The notes under the pieces are model-generated. The model made no database searches, was not told the origin of the DNA, and saw only the letters and a program-made list of their open reading frames with translations. DNA of 64,000 nt from positions 1-64,000 of the forward strand of contig JACPUR010000013.1 in NCBI GenBank assembly GCA_016192135.1, read 5' to 3'. This DNA comes from Candidatus Tectomicrobia bacterium. Its GTDB lineage: Bacteria > UBA8248. A program made the translations under genes and the position numbers. Positions 50,077 through 58,664 of the stretch are shown here, one piece after another. Positions within the stretch are counted from its first letter, which is position 1; every line of letters starts with the position of its first letter.

Positions 50077-50862
50077 ATGAGTGGCACCCCCCAGCCCCTC
50101 CCCTCCCTCTCGGCCGTCCTGGGCCTCAAGCCCGGGGACATGGCGGCCGTCATGGGCGCGGGGGGGAAGGCCACCCTGATGAAGCGGCTCGTGCGCGAGC
50201 TCCTGGACGCGGGCACCCCCGTCATCGTCACGAGCACCACCAACCTCCATGGCCTGGGGGCGGAGGAAGGCGTCTCCCTCCTCCTGAGCGGGGAGGGGCG
50301 CGATCGGGTGCGGGAGGCGGCGGCGGCCTGGGCCGCGCGGGGGCCGGTCGTCTGGGTCGAGAAGAAGCTGCCCCAGAACATGTTCCGGGGGCTCCCGCCC
50401 GCGCAGGTCGAGGCGCTCCACGCCCAGCGGTTCGGGGGCGTCCTGGTGGTGAAGACCGACGGCGCCCGCAAGCGCCTCGTCAAGGCGCCCGGGAAGGGCG
50501 AGCCCGTCATCCCCCGGGGGGCCACGCACTGCCTCGTGGTGCTGGGCCTGAGCGCCATCGGCCAGCGGGCGGAGCCGGGCATCGTCCACCGGGGGGAGCG
50601 CGTGGCGGCGCTCACGGGGCTGCGGCTGGGGGATGTCATCGCCCCGTCGCACCTGGCCGCCCTGGCCTCCCACCCCGAGAGCTACCCTTCGCGCCTCCCG
50701 CCGGGAAGCCGGAGGGTGCTCTACCTCAGCCACTGCACGGACGCGGAACGGCTCCGGCTGGCCGGGGAGGTGTGGCGCGGGGTCCCCCCGGGCCGCTACG
50801 ATCTCCTCGTGGCGGGGGACACGGCCGAGGGGAATTTCTACGTCCAGGGGGAAAACGCATGA
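50077..50862 (+). CDS. yqeC: Selenium-cofactor biosynthesis protein YqeC (261 aa)
   Basis: Matches the YqeC family (TIGR03172), the putative accessory protein of selenium-dependent molybdenum hydroxylases. A P-loop-like VMGAGGKATLMKRLVRELL lies near residue 25 and TSTTNLHG near 52. The diagnostic KTDGARKRLVKAPGKGEPVIP is near 128 and VHRGERVAAL near 171. It supports selenium handling by the host and so strengthens the selenoprotein call at 41772. No molybdenum hydroxylase, SelD or SelA is in the window. Its stop overlaps the ATG of the M20 peptidase (ATGA), so the two are co-translated. Confidence 0.85.
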   Translation: MSGTPQPLPSLSAVLGLKPGDMAAVMGAGGKATLMKRLVRELLDAGTPVIVTSTTNLHGLGAEEGVSLLLSGEGRDRVREAAAAWAARGPVVWVEKKLPQNMFRGLPPAQVEALHAQRFGGVLVVKTDGARKRLVKAPGKGEPVIPRGATHCLVVLGLSAIGQRAEPGIVHRGERVAALTGLRLGDVIAPSHLAALASHPESYPSRLPPGSRRVLYLSHCTDAERLRLAGEVWRGVPPGRYDLLVAGDTAEGNFYVQGENA

Positions 50863-52046
50863 TCGGCGGAAAGGCCCTGCTCGCCCGGCTCAAGGCCCGC
50901 CTTCCCCGGATGGTGGAGACGCTCGCCGAGGCGGTCGCCATCGACTCCCCGACCTTCCCCTGCGCGGGGACGAACGCCGTCGCCTCCCTCTTCGCGGAGC
51001 GCTACCGGGCGCTGGGCGCCGGGGTGGAGCGGATTCCCGGCGATCACGGGGCGGGGGACCACATGCTCGCCCGCTTCCCGGGGGCGACCCCGGGCGGGCC
51101 GAAGGTCATCCTCCTCGGGCACTGCGACACCGTCTTCCCGGAGGGCGAGGCCGCGCGGCGGCCCTTCACGGTGCGGGGGGAGCGCGCCCACGGCCCGGGC
51201 GTGGCCGACATGAAGGGGAGCCTCACCGCCTGCCTCTACGCCATGGAGGCGCTGCTGGAGGCGGGCTTCCGGCCCCGGGGCGAGGTGCTCGTGCTCTACG
51301 ACACGGACGAGGAGCGGGGGAACCCCTCCTCCCGGCCCCACATCGAGCGCAAGGGCGGGGACGCGGCCGCCGCCCTCGTCATCGAGCCCGGCCGGGCGGA
51401 CGGTTCGGTGGTCTCCTCCCGGAAGGGGAGCGTCTTTTACCGCCTCGGCGTGACGGGCGTCGAGGCCCACGCGGGGGTGGACCCGGAGAAGGGCCGGAGC
51501 GCGGTGGTGGAGCTGGCCCACCAGATCCTCCGCGCCCAGGCCCTGGAGCGGCCCGGGGGCACGGTGAACGTGACGGGCCTCTCGGGCGGGGAGCGGCCCC
51601 ACATCGTGGCCGGGGAGGCCGCCTGCTTCATCGAGGCGCGGGCCGAGACCCAGGCCGTCCTCGACCAGATGGAGTGGGAGCTCCTCGCCCTCGCCAAGCA
51701 GCCCGCCCTGCGCGGCACCAGGCTCGGCTTCGAGCGCAAGGGCGGGCGCCCCGCCATGGAGCGGAACCGCAAGACCGACGCCCTCATCGGCCTCGCCGCC
51801 GAGGCCGCGCGCGAGGCCGGCTTCATCCTCATCCACACCCCCACGGGCGGGGGCTCGGACGGCAACTTCCTCTCGCCGCTCGGCGTGCCCGTGCTGGACG
51901 GCCTGGGCCCCGTCGGCGGCAACCTCCACACGGAGGACGAGTACCTCGATCTCCCCACCCTCCCTGAGCGCGCGGCCCTGATAGCGGGCTTGGTGGAGCG
52001 CATCGCGGGAGAAGAAGGTGAAAACCGGATTGAACGCCGCGCCTAG
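50859..52046 (+). CDS. M20-family metallopeptidase, CPG2-like (395 aa)
   Basis: A zinc aminoacylase/carboxypeptidase with the metal residues in GHCDTVFPEG near residue 85, VADMKGSL near 112 and DTDEERGN near 145. The lid domain carries VTGVEAHAGVDPEKGRSAV near 205, and GGNLHTEDEYLDLP near 368 contains the last ligand. It should remove an amino acid from an N-acyl or peptide substrate. No signal peptide. Its ATGA start overlap with YqeC shows translational coupling, an uncommon pairing. Confidence 0.9.
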   Translation: MIGGKALLARLKARLPRMVETLAEAVAIDSPTFPCAGTNAVASLFAERYRALGAGVERIPGDHGAGDHMLARFPGATPGGPKVILLGHCDTVFPEGEAARRPFTVRGERAHGPGVADMKGSLTACLYAMEALLEAGFRPRGEVLVLYDTDEERGNPSSRPHIERKGGDAAAALVIEPGRADGSVVSSRKGSVFYRLGVTGVEAHAGVDPEKGRSAVVELAHQILRAQALERPGGTVNVTGLSGGERPHIVAGEAACFIEARAETQAVLDQMEWELLALAKQPALRGTRLGFERKGGRPAMERNRKTDALIGLAAEAAREAGFILIHTPTGGGSDGNFLSPLGVPVLDGLGPVGGNLHTEDEYLDLPTLPERAALIAGLVERIAGEEGENRIERRA

Positions 52047-52137
52047 GCGCGCTGTAATGGCGCCGCGGCGGCTCCCCGTCTCCTGAGCCGCGCACCCCTC
52101 CCCATCCAGGCTCCCGCCGCCGTCCAGGTCCACGGCA

Positions 52138-52665
52138 ATGGCCAACGCTCAGTCCCACCTCGATTTCCCGGGCATGGCCCTCTGGTTCAAGTTCCGGAAC
52201 TTCCTCCACCCCCGGGACAAGCTCCTCGCGGAGATCCCCGTCCGCCCGGGCGACGCCGTGATGGACTACGGCTGCGGGCCGGGCGCCTCCATCCTTCCGC
52301 TGGCGGAGCGGGTGGGGCCGGAGGGGATCGTGTACGCCGTGGACATCCATCCGCTCTCGATCAAGTACGTCCAGGAGATCGTCGAGAAGCACCGGCTCGG
52401 GAACGTCCGCACCATCCTGACGGACGCCATCACGGGCCTGCCGATGGCGACGGTGGACGCCGTATGCCTCTTCGACGTGTTCCACGCGCTGGAGCAGCCC
52501 GCGCGCGCGATCCGGGAGATCCACCGCGTCCTCAAGCCGGAGGGCATCCTCTTCTTCAGCGACCACGCCATGAGGCACGAAGAAATCATCGCGGGGGTGA
52601 CGCGCGGAGGGCTCTTCTGGCTGGCGGGCCGGGGCGAGAGGACCTACAGCTTCTCGAAGGGGTAG
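52138..52665 (+). CDS. Class I SAM-dependent methyltransferase (175 aa)
   Basis: A short Rossmann-fold methyltransferase: VMDYGCGPGASILPLAERVGPEGIVYAVDIHPLSI near residue 40 (motif I and II), LGNVRTILTDAITGLPMATVDAVCLFDVFHAL near 90 (motif III/IV), and RVLKPEGILFFSDHAMRHEEII near 130. The substrate is unknown; the length suits the UbiE/ArsM-like small methyltransferases. ArsM's conserved cysteines are absent, so it is not a partner for ArsS. It has its own RBS, 91 nt after the M20 stop. Confidence 0.85.
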   Translation: MANAQSHLDFPGMALWFKFRNFLHPRDKLLAEIPVRPGDAVMDYGCGPGASILPLAERVGPEGIVYAVDIHPLSIKYVQEIVEKHRLGNVRTILTDAITGLPMATVDAVCLFDVFHALEQPARAIREIHRVLKPEGILFFSDHAMRHEEIIAGVTRGGLFWLAGRGERTYSFSKG

Positions 52666-52697
52666 ATTCGGAAAAATACGGCTCCGTGATGGCATTT

Positions 52698-52720
52698 CCC
52701 CTCACCCCTTCCCCCTCTCC
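52698..52720. repeat. CCCCTCACCCCTTCCCCCTCTCC element
   Basis: Third copy of the CCCTCACCCC family, 33 nt after the methyltransferase stop. The remaining gap to 52943 shows no gene. Confidence 0.5.
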
Positions 52721-52942
52721 GGGGGGGGCGCCGGGGCCCGCGAACCGCCTCCCTCAACGGATGAACGCGCCGAATTCCTCCCTCTCCCTCCAGGCCTCCG
52801 CCCGCCGGCCTTCCTCCGCCCGCCGAAGCGGGCTACGCGAAGGCGGGAGCGAGGTTCGCCAAAGCGGGAGGGGGCCGGGGCGAGGGAAGGGTGCGCGGGC
52901 ATCCATTGAAACCGGGAGCCGAGCGGGTGGGACTTTACCCCG

Positions 52943-53224
52943 TCAGGCCCGGGTGTTGACGCGGCCCCCGCGGCCCTGCTTCAGCAGGATGGGCTTGAGG
53001 GCGGCGTCCTGGAGGGCCTGGACGACGGCGGGCGAGGTGGGCGGGATGCCCTGGTCCGGCCCCGCCTTGTCCGAGATGGACTTGGTGGACATGGGGAAGC
53101 GCTGGTTCGTCTGCTCGACCGGGGGCGGGATGGGCAGGGGCTTGCCCCGCGAGCCGAGGTCGGGCAGGAAGCGCGACCTCCCCGCCCCCTGCTGCGCCAG
53201 CTCTCTCCCATCGATGGCCGCCAT
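52943..53224 (-). CDS. Small hypothetical protein (93 aa), possibly flagellum-related
   Basis: No family is recognised. Proline-rich N-terminal half (SRGKPLPIPPPVEQTNQRFP) followed by a helical C-terminal segment (SPAVVQALQDAALKPILL). It starts 25 nt after the stop of the Pro/Gly-rich gene at 53250 and is probably co-transcribed. The flagellar suggestion rests only on the composition and the sigma-28-like motif upstream of the operon; weak. Confidence 0.5.
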   Translation of the reverse strand: MAAIDGRELAQQGAGRSRFLPDLGSRGKPLPIPPPVEQTNQRFPMSTKSISDKAGPDQGIPPTSPAVVQALQDAALKPILLKQGRGGRVNTRA

Positions 53225-53249
53225 CGCCCTACCTCATGAGCGGGACTTC

Positions 53250-53888
53250 CTAGACGAGCACGTCCACGACCGAACCGCGCGGCTCGCCCCCGCCCTGGGG
53301 GTCGGCCGCCGATCCGGGGCCGCCCGGGCCGCTCAGCGGGGGCTCGGGGGCCCGAAGCTCCGGCGCGGCGGGCCCGGCGCCGGGCTGCGCGCCTCCCAGC
53401 GGGCGCGGCCCGGGCACGTCCTCGCCGCCCCCGGTCTCCCCGAGAGGAGCGATGTCGCGCACCAGCGGGCTCGAGGGCCCCGCGGGCCCGAAGCCCCCGC
53501 CGCCGAACAAGGGAGCTCCCGCCTGGCCGGTGCCGGGCACGGGGAGCTGGACCTCGGGGCCCAGGCTCCGCTCCAGGGCCACGTCCGCCGGCCCCGTCGG
53601 CTCGCCCGTGTTCTGGTTCGGGCCGAGGGCGGCATTGCCTTCCTGGGGCGCCCCCGGCAGGTTCGCCGCGTTGCGGGCGGCCTCGTCGCGGGGGGTGCGC
53701 CGGGCGTCGTCCTGCTCGGGCCGCTCCTGGCGCTGGGGCGCCTCGGGCGCGGGCCGGGACTCGGATGCGCCGATGCGCGGGGCCTCGGTGACCAAGGAAT
53801 TGAGGAGCGCCTGGCGCGCCTCGCGCTGCGCGAAAAGCTGGCGCGGGTCCACGCCGCCAAGGGGACTGAACTCGATCCGGTCAACCAT
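53250..53888 (-). CDS. Pro/Gly/Ala-rich low-complexity protein (212 aa), unknown
   Basis: The N-terminal about 40 residues look folded (MVDRIEFSPLGGVDPRQLFAQREARQALLNSL) and the rest is low-complexity, rich in P, G, A and E (PGPRPLGGAQPGAGPAAPEL). Such proteins often act as disordered linkers, secreted regulators or hook-length-like factors. The ATG has an AAGGTGGG stretch upstream. A sigma-28-like promoter motif lies about 150 nt upstream, so a motility connection is possible but unproven. Confidence 0.5.
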   Translation of the reverse strand: MVDRIEFSPLGGVDPRQLFAQREARQALLNSLVTEAPRIGASESRPAPEAPQRQERPEQDDARRTPRDEAARNAANLPGAPQEGNAALGPNQNTGEPTGPADVALERSLGPEVQLPVPGTGQAGAPLFGGGGFGPAGPSSPLVRDIAPLGETGGGEDVPGPRPLGGAQPGAGPAAPELRAPEPPLSGPGGPGSAADPQGGGEPRGSVVDVLV

Positions 53889-54042
53889 GGGTCACCCACC
53901 TTCCTTGCAGAATCTCCTTCATTCGCAGGGCCCGCCGGAGCGCCCGCCCATGCGGCGCCCCGCCCTCCCGGCCCTTGGCCCTCCTTGGCCGACCCGGAAA
54001 CAACCTAAGGGGCAATCCTCCCTTTGGAGGGCCCCGTTGTCT

Positions 54043-54070
54043 ATATCGGCTGGACATAACCGCCACTTGA
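54043..54070 (-). promoter_or_regulatory. Sigma-28-like motif upstream of the low-complexity operon
   Basis: On the minus strand GCCGATAT (plus 54043-54050) resembles the FliA -10 GCCGATAA, preceded after 16 nt by TCAA (54067-54070) where TAAA is expected. Next to it lies an unusually AT-rich run (54072-54121). Confidence 0.35.
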
Positions 54071-54106
54071 GCTTTTTTTTACAAAAATTTTCTTTATTTA
54101 TTTGAA

Positions 54107-55138
54107 TTATTTATCTTTTAAGTGGTCCCACCCCCCCGCCCGAAGAGGAAGGAGGTCCTCCCCCCGCTTGAGCCGCAGGCCCTGCCCGGCGGGGACAATC
54201 TCACCGATCGGCGTGAGGGGGAGGGCTCCCGCCTCCCGGACCGCCTTTTGGAGGGCGGGCACGGCCTCGACGGGGGCGGTCAGGAGGAGCTGGTAGTCCT
54301 CCCCCCCGTAGAGCGCCCATTCCTCGGGGCGCAGTCGCGCGGCGGCGGCCAGCTCCAGGGCGGCGGGGGAGATGGGGAGCTCCTGCTCCCAGACGACCGC
54401 CCCCACCCCGCTGGCCTCGCAGAGGTGCCCCAGGTCCCCCGCCAGGCCGTCGCTCAGGTCCATCATGGCGGTGGCCTTCTTGAGGGCGGCGACGGCCTTC
54501 CCCTCTTCCACCCGGGCGGTGGGGCGGAGCTGGGCGTAGATGAGGGCCGTGCGGGCCTCGTCGCGCACCTTCGCCTCGGGGTGGCCCAGCAGGTGAAGGC
54601 CCGCCGCCGCGTCGCCGAGAAAACCCGTCACCAGGATCTGATCCCCGAGGCGGGCGCCGGAGCGGAGGAGGAGCCGGTCGCGCTCCACCGTCCCAACCAT
54701 GAAGATGTCGATGAAGAAGGGCCCCTCGGTCCGGCTGACGTTGCCGCCGAGGACGGCGACTCCCCACCGCCCCGCCCGGGCGTTGATCCCCTCGTACACC
54801 TCGTCGAGGAAGGCGACGGGCGTGTCGGCGCGCACCCCGAGCGAGATGAGGGCGTAGCGGGGCGTCCCTCCCATCGCGGCCACGTCGCTCGCGTTCACCG
54901 CGAGGGCCTTCTGCCCCACCGAGATGCCCGACGCCCCCTCCGGGAAGTGCACCCCCTGGACCTGCACGTCGCAGGTCATCACCCAGCACCGGCCCTCCCC
55001 CGCCTCCACCACGGCGGCGTCGTCGCCGTTGCCCACGACGATGTCCGGCCCCGCCGAGGCGGCGAGCTTGCGGCGCAGCCGGCCGATCAGGGCGAACTCC
55101 CCCATCCCGCCCGCCGCGCCCTCCGGAGGCCCCGTCAC
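54107..55138 (-). CDS. thiL: Thiamine-monophosphate kinase (343 aa)
   Basis: It phosphorylates thiamine monophosphate to the active cofactor, thiamine pyrophosphate. Family blocks: GEFALIGRLRRKLA near residue 12, VVGNGDDAAVVEAG near 35 (metal-binding Asp pair), DVQVQGVHFPEG near 60, MMDLSDGLAGDLGHLCEASGVGA near 225 and GGEDYQLLLTAP near 275. The GTG at 55138 overlaps the ThiE stop by 4 nt and has AGGAGG upstream, so it is preferred; ATG at 55105 would give a 332-aa protein of more typical length. Confidence 0.93.
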   Translation of the reverse strand: MTGPPEGAAGGMGEFALIGRLRRKLAASAGPDIVVGNGDDAAVVEAGEGRCWVMTCDVQVQGVHFPEGASGISVGQKALAVNASDVAAMGGTPRYALISLGVRADTPVAFLDEVYEGINARAGRWGVAVLGGNVSRTEGPFFIDIFMVGTVERDRLLLRSGARLGDQILVTGFLGDAAAGLHLLGHPEAKVRDEARTALIYAQLRPTARVEEGKAVAALKKATAMMDLSDGLAGDLGHLCEASGVGAVVWEQELPISPAALELAAAARLRPEEWALYGGEDYQLLLTAPVEAVPALQKAVREAGALPLTPIGEIVPAGQGLRLKRGEDLLPLRAGGWDHLKDK

Positions 55139-55779
55139 CCGCGCGCCTCCTCGATGCGCCGGCGGATCTCGCGGGCCGCGCGGCCGGGATCGGGCGCGCC
55201 CATCACCGCCCCGATCACCGCCACCCCCCGCGCCCCCGCCGCGATGACGGGGGCGAGGTTCTCCGCCGTGACGCCCCCGATGCCGGCCGCCGGCACCCCG
55301 CCCGCCCGGGCGAGCACCTCCCGCAGCCCCTCGGGCCCGATGGGGGCCCGGGCGCCGGGCTTGCTGCCCGTGGGGTATACGGGGCCTACGCCGATATAGT
55401 CCGCCCCCTCCGCCGCGGCGCGCTCCGCCCACTCGGGGCGCCCGGCCGAGACGCCGAAGCCCAGCCTGCCTCCCGCAACGGCCTTCGCCCGCGGGAGCGG
55501 GAGATCCTCCTGCCCCAGGTGGACCCCCGCCGCCCCGCACGCCAGCGCCACGTCGAGCCGGTCGTTGATCGTCAGGGCGCAGCCCGTGCCCTCCAGCGCG
55601 GCGCGCAGCGCGTCCGCCAGGCGGAGGAACTCCGCCCCTCCGGCGTCCTTCTCCCGGAGCTGGATGAGGGTGGCGCCCCCTTCCGCCGCGGCGCGCGCGG
55701 CGTCCGCGAGGGGCATGCCCGAGGCCCGGGCGAGGATGGCCCGGTCGGTGATGACGATGAGGGTGGGATCGAGCGGCAC
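55135..55779 (-). CDS. thiE: Thiamine-phosphate synthase (214 aa)
   Basis: It joins HMP-pyrophosphate and thiazole phosphate to thiamine monophosphate. TIM-barrel motifs: IQLREKDAGG near residue 37, NDRLDVALACGAAGVHLGQEDLP near 70, GVGPVYPTGSKPGA near 130, AAGIGGVTAENL near 168. The start is GTG at 55779 with GGAGG six bases upstream. Its stop is embedded in the ThiL start, so ThiE and ThiL act as one unit at the end of thiamine synthesis. Confidence 0.94.
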   Translation of the reverse strand: MPLDPTLIVITDRAILARASGMPLADAARAAAEGGATLIQLREKDAGGAEFLRLADALRAALEGTGCALTINDRLDVALACGAAGVHLGQEDLPLPRAKAVAGGRLGFGVSAGRPEWAERAAAEGADYIGVGPVYPTGSKPGARAPIGPEGLREVLARAGGVPAAGIGGVTAENLAPVIAAGARGVAVIGAVMGAPDPGRAAREIRRRIEEARG

Positions 55780-55896
55780 GGCGCGCCTCCGGGCGCGGGG
55801 GAAGGGGCCTTTCCGGGGCCCCGCCGGGCTCCCTTGAGAGGGACGGCCCGGGACACTACACTGCCTCCGCCGCATCGCCGCACCAGGAGGGCCGAT

Positions 55897-57786
55897 ATGG
55901 CCGCGCCCGATCCGAGCGTCCTCCCGCCGGCCCCTCCATTGTTAGGGGAAGAGGCGCCCGCCGCGCAAGCCGGGCCCGTGGAGACGTGGGCCTGGGAGTG
56001 GCGCCTTGCCGTCCCGCCCGGGCGCCTCTGGCCCTTCGCCTCCGACACCGACCGCCTGAACCGCCTGGCGGGCCTGCCCCCCGTCCGCTACCGCTTCGAG
56101 CCCCGGCCCGGGGGAGGCTCCCGCACCCTGGCGGAGATGCGCCTCCTCTTCGGGCTCGTCCGGCTTCGCTACGAGGAGACTCCCTTCGAGTGGGTCCTGA
56201 ACCGCCGCTACGCCGTGCGCCGCACCTTCGCGCGGGGGCCCCTGCGGGAGTATGTCGCGGCCAGCGAGCTTCATCCGGAGGGGGAGGGCACCCGCCTCGT
56301 CCAGACCGTGGCCTTCCGGCTTCGCTGGCCGCTTCTCCGTCCCCTGCTTCCCCTGGTTGAAGCGCATGTGCGGAGGCGGTTCGGCCGCGCCCTGGCGCGG
56401 GCCGCCGGGGAAGCCGCCGGCCCGCCCCCCGTAGGCCGCCGGGAAGACTCCGCCACCGAAGAAAGAGTCCTCCGGCTGCTGGCGGCCGCCCGTCCCCCCG
56501 TCGAGGGGGAGCCCGCGCGCCTGCTGGCCCGCCACGTCGCCTCCGCGCCCGACGGCGAGGTGCGCCTCATCCGCCCCTTCGCCCTGGCGCGGCGCCACGG
56601 CCGCCCCCGCGCCGAGATGCTCGAGGCCTGCCTGGCGGGGGTCGAGACGGGGGCGCTCAACCTGACCTGGGCCGTCCTGTGCCCCCACTGCCGGGGCGCC
56701 CAGCAGCGCGCGGGCTCCCTCGCCGAGCTCGAGCGGGAGAGCTACTGCCCCGCCTGCAACGTCCGCTTCGAGGCGCAGTTCGATCTCTCGGTCGAGGCGA
56801 CCTTCTCCTCCGTCCCCTCCCTCCGCGCGGTGAAGGAGGAGACGTACTGCACGGGGTCACCCCAGAACACTCCCCACATCCTCCAGCAGATCCTCCTCCC
56901 CCCGGGGCGGGAGCGCGCGGAGGAGCTGGAGCTTCCGCCCGGCACCTACCGGCTCCGTTCCCCCCAGAGCGCCGGCTACGCCTCGCTGCGCCTCCACCCC
57001 GAGGGCCCGCCGGGCGGGAGGCCGCTGGAGGTCGAGGTCTTCCCCGGCGGCATCCGCCCCCCTCAGATCGACCTCGCCGCGGGCAGGCTCCTCTTCCGCT
57101 GCCGCAACCGGGGCGAGGCCGATGCCCTGCTCGTGCTCGAGCGCACCGCCTGGGCCGACGACGCGGCCACGGGAATCGATGTGGCCTTCTTCGAGCGCTA
57201 CCGCCGGCTCTTCGGCGCGGACGCCTTCCGCCCGGGCGAGGGCCTGGCGGCCCACAACGTGACGCTTCTCTTCACGGACCTCAAGGGCTCGACCGCGATG
57301 TACGAGGCCATCGGGGACGCCCCGGCCTACGGGCGCGTGCGCGACCACTTCGGGATCCTGGAGGAGGCCATCCGGACGAACGGGGGCGGGCTGGTCAAGA
57401 CCATCGGAGACGCGGTCATGGCCTCTTTCAAGACGCCGGGAGATGCCGTGCGCGCGGCGCTCGCGATGCACGCCGGGATCGGCCGCTGGAACGCGGAGCA
57501 CGGCCGGGAGCCGCTCGTCCTCAAGATGGGGGCTCACGCGGGCCACGCCCTGGTCGTCACCTCGAACGGCCGGCTCGACTTCTTCGGCCGGATGGTGAAC
57601 ATCGCGGCCCGGGCGCAGGAGGCGAGCCAGGGCGGGGACATCGTCCTCACCCCGCCCGTGTACGAGGACCCGGAGGCCGCCCGGCTGCTCGCCGAGACCC
57701 CCCACCGGGCGGAAGCCCTTTCCCTGCCGCTCCGGGGAATCGAGGGCAGCTTCCTCCTGCGGCGCGTCCGGCCGCTGGGCGGATGA
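55897..57786 (+). CDS. SRPBCC - zinc ribbon - class III adenylate/guanylate cyclase (629 aa)
   Basis: A cytoplasmic signalling protein with three parts. Residues 28-175 resemble the START/SRPBCC lipid- or ligand-binding fold (VPPGRLWPFASDTDRLNRL). Next are a CPHC...CPAC zinc ribbon near 265-290 and a DUF5939-like region. A class III cyclase domain lies near 450-610, with VTLLFTDLKGSTAMYE (metal Asp), GDAVMASFKTPGD (second Asp) and FGRMVNIAARAQEAS (catalytic Asn/Arg). There is no membrane span, so the SRPBCC part may sense an internal hydrophobic ligand. AGGAGG precedes the ATG. Divergent from thiE. Confidence 0.9.
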   Translation: MAAPDPSVLPPAPPLLGEEAPAAQAGPVETWAWEWRLAVPPGRLWPFASDTDRLNRLAGLPPVRYRFEPRPGGGSRTLAEMRLLFGLVRLRYEETPFEWVLNRRYAVRRTFARGPLREYVAASELHPEGEGTRLVQTVAFRLRWPLLRPLLPLVEAHVRRRFGRALARAAGEAAGPPPVGRREDSATEERVLRLLAAARPPVEGEPARLLARHVASAPDGEVRLIRPFALARRHGRPRAEMLEACLAGVETGALNLTWAVLCPHCRGAQQRAGSLAELERESYCPACNVRFEAQFDLSVEATFSSVPSLRAVKEETYCTGSPQNTPHILQQILLPPGRERAEELELPPGTYRLRSPQSAGYASLRLHPEGPPGGRPLEVEVFPGGIRPPQIDLAAGRLLFRCRNRGEADALLVLERTAWADDAATGIDVAFFERYRRLFGADAFRPGEGLAAHNVTLLFTDLKGSTAMYEAIGDAPAYGRVRDHFGILEEAIRTNGGGLVKTIGDAVMASFKTPGDAVRAALAMHAGIGRWNAEHGREPLVLKMGAHAGHALVVTSNGRLDFFGRMVNIAARAQEASQGGDIVLTPPVYEDPEAARLLAETPHRAEALSLPLRGIEGSFLLRRVRPLGG

Positions 57787-57914
57787 GGAGGTTTCTCCCT
57801 CCCCCTAGGTTTTTCACCGGATACGTCCGGCCCCCGCGCTTGTTCTATAGTTGATGAATTGCTTCGTCGAATGACGGGCGAACCATACCTTTCCCTCCAG
57901 AAAAGGAACCGGCC

Positions 57915-58664
57915 ATGGGCTTCCAGCAGCGTCTTTCGCTTCTTTCCTACCTGGGGCTGATCCTCACCCTGGCGGCGGGGCTGATGCTTCTGGTCTCGGG
58001 GCCGGGGCACCGCCTGGGCCTATGGCACTGGCGGACGGGCTTCTGGCTGATGACCTGGGTGGGGACGGCCGGCATGTGGGGCGCCCTGATCTCGGTGGCG
58101 GGAGGCCTCTTCGCCATCATAGGTGCGCGGAAGAAGCGGACCGCCGCAGCCCTCGCGGGGGCGGTCATCGGCTTCTTCCTGATGGGATGGCCGACCCTCC
58201 GGCAGCAGCGGCTCGCCGCCAACCCGCGCATCCACGAGGTCTCGACCGACACGGAGAAGCCGCCCCAGTTCCAGGCCGCGCTGGACCTGCGCAAGAAGGC
58301 GGGTGCCGACAATCCGCCCGAGTACAACGCCAAGTTCGCCCCCCTGCAGAAGAAGGCCTTCCCGGACATCCAGCCGGCCTACCTCCAGGGCACCCCCAAG
58401 GAGGCCTTCGAGCGGGCCCTCGCCGCCGCCCGGGGCATGGGGTGGGAGATCGTGGCCTCCGACCCCGAGTCGGGCCGCATCGAGGCCGTCGCCACCACCT
58501 TCTGGTACGGCTTCAAGGACGACGTGATCATCCGCGTCCAGCGGGAGGGGGAACGCAACCGGGTGGACGTGCGCTCCAAATCCCGGGTGGGGGGCAGCGA
58601 CTTCGGCACCAACGCCAAGCGCGTGCGCGCCTACCTCAAGGCGCTGGGGGGGAAGAAATCTTGA
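57915..58664 (+). CDS. DUF1499 membrane protein (249 aa)
   Basis: Three N-terminal hydrophobic spans (near residues 8-30, 38-65 and 72-92) precede a DUF1499 domain. That domain carries FPDIQPAYLQGTPKEAFERALAAARGMGWEIVASD near residue 155, VATTFWYGFKDDVIIRV near 195 and RVDVRSKSRVGGSDFGTNAKRVRAYLKAL at the C-terminus. DUF1499 proteins sit at the membrane and their function is not established. AAGGAACC precedes the ATG. It follows the cyclase by 128 nt. Confidence 0.85.
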   Translation: MGFQQRLSLLSYLGLILTLAAGLMLLVSGPGHRLGLWHWRTGFWLMTWVGTAGMWGALISVAGGLFAIIGARKKRTAAALAGAVIGFFLMGWPTLRQQRLAANPRIHEVSTDTEKPPQFQAALDLRKKAGADNPPEYNAKFAPLQKKAFPDIQPAYLQGTPKEAFERALAAARGMGWEIVASDPESGRIEAVATTFWYGFKDDVIIRVQREGERNRVDVRSKSRVGGSDFGTNAKRVRAYLKALGGKKS

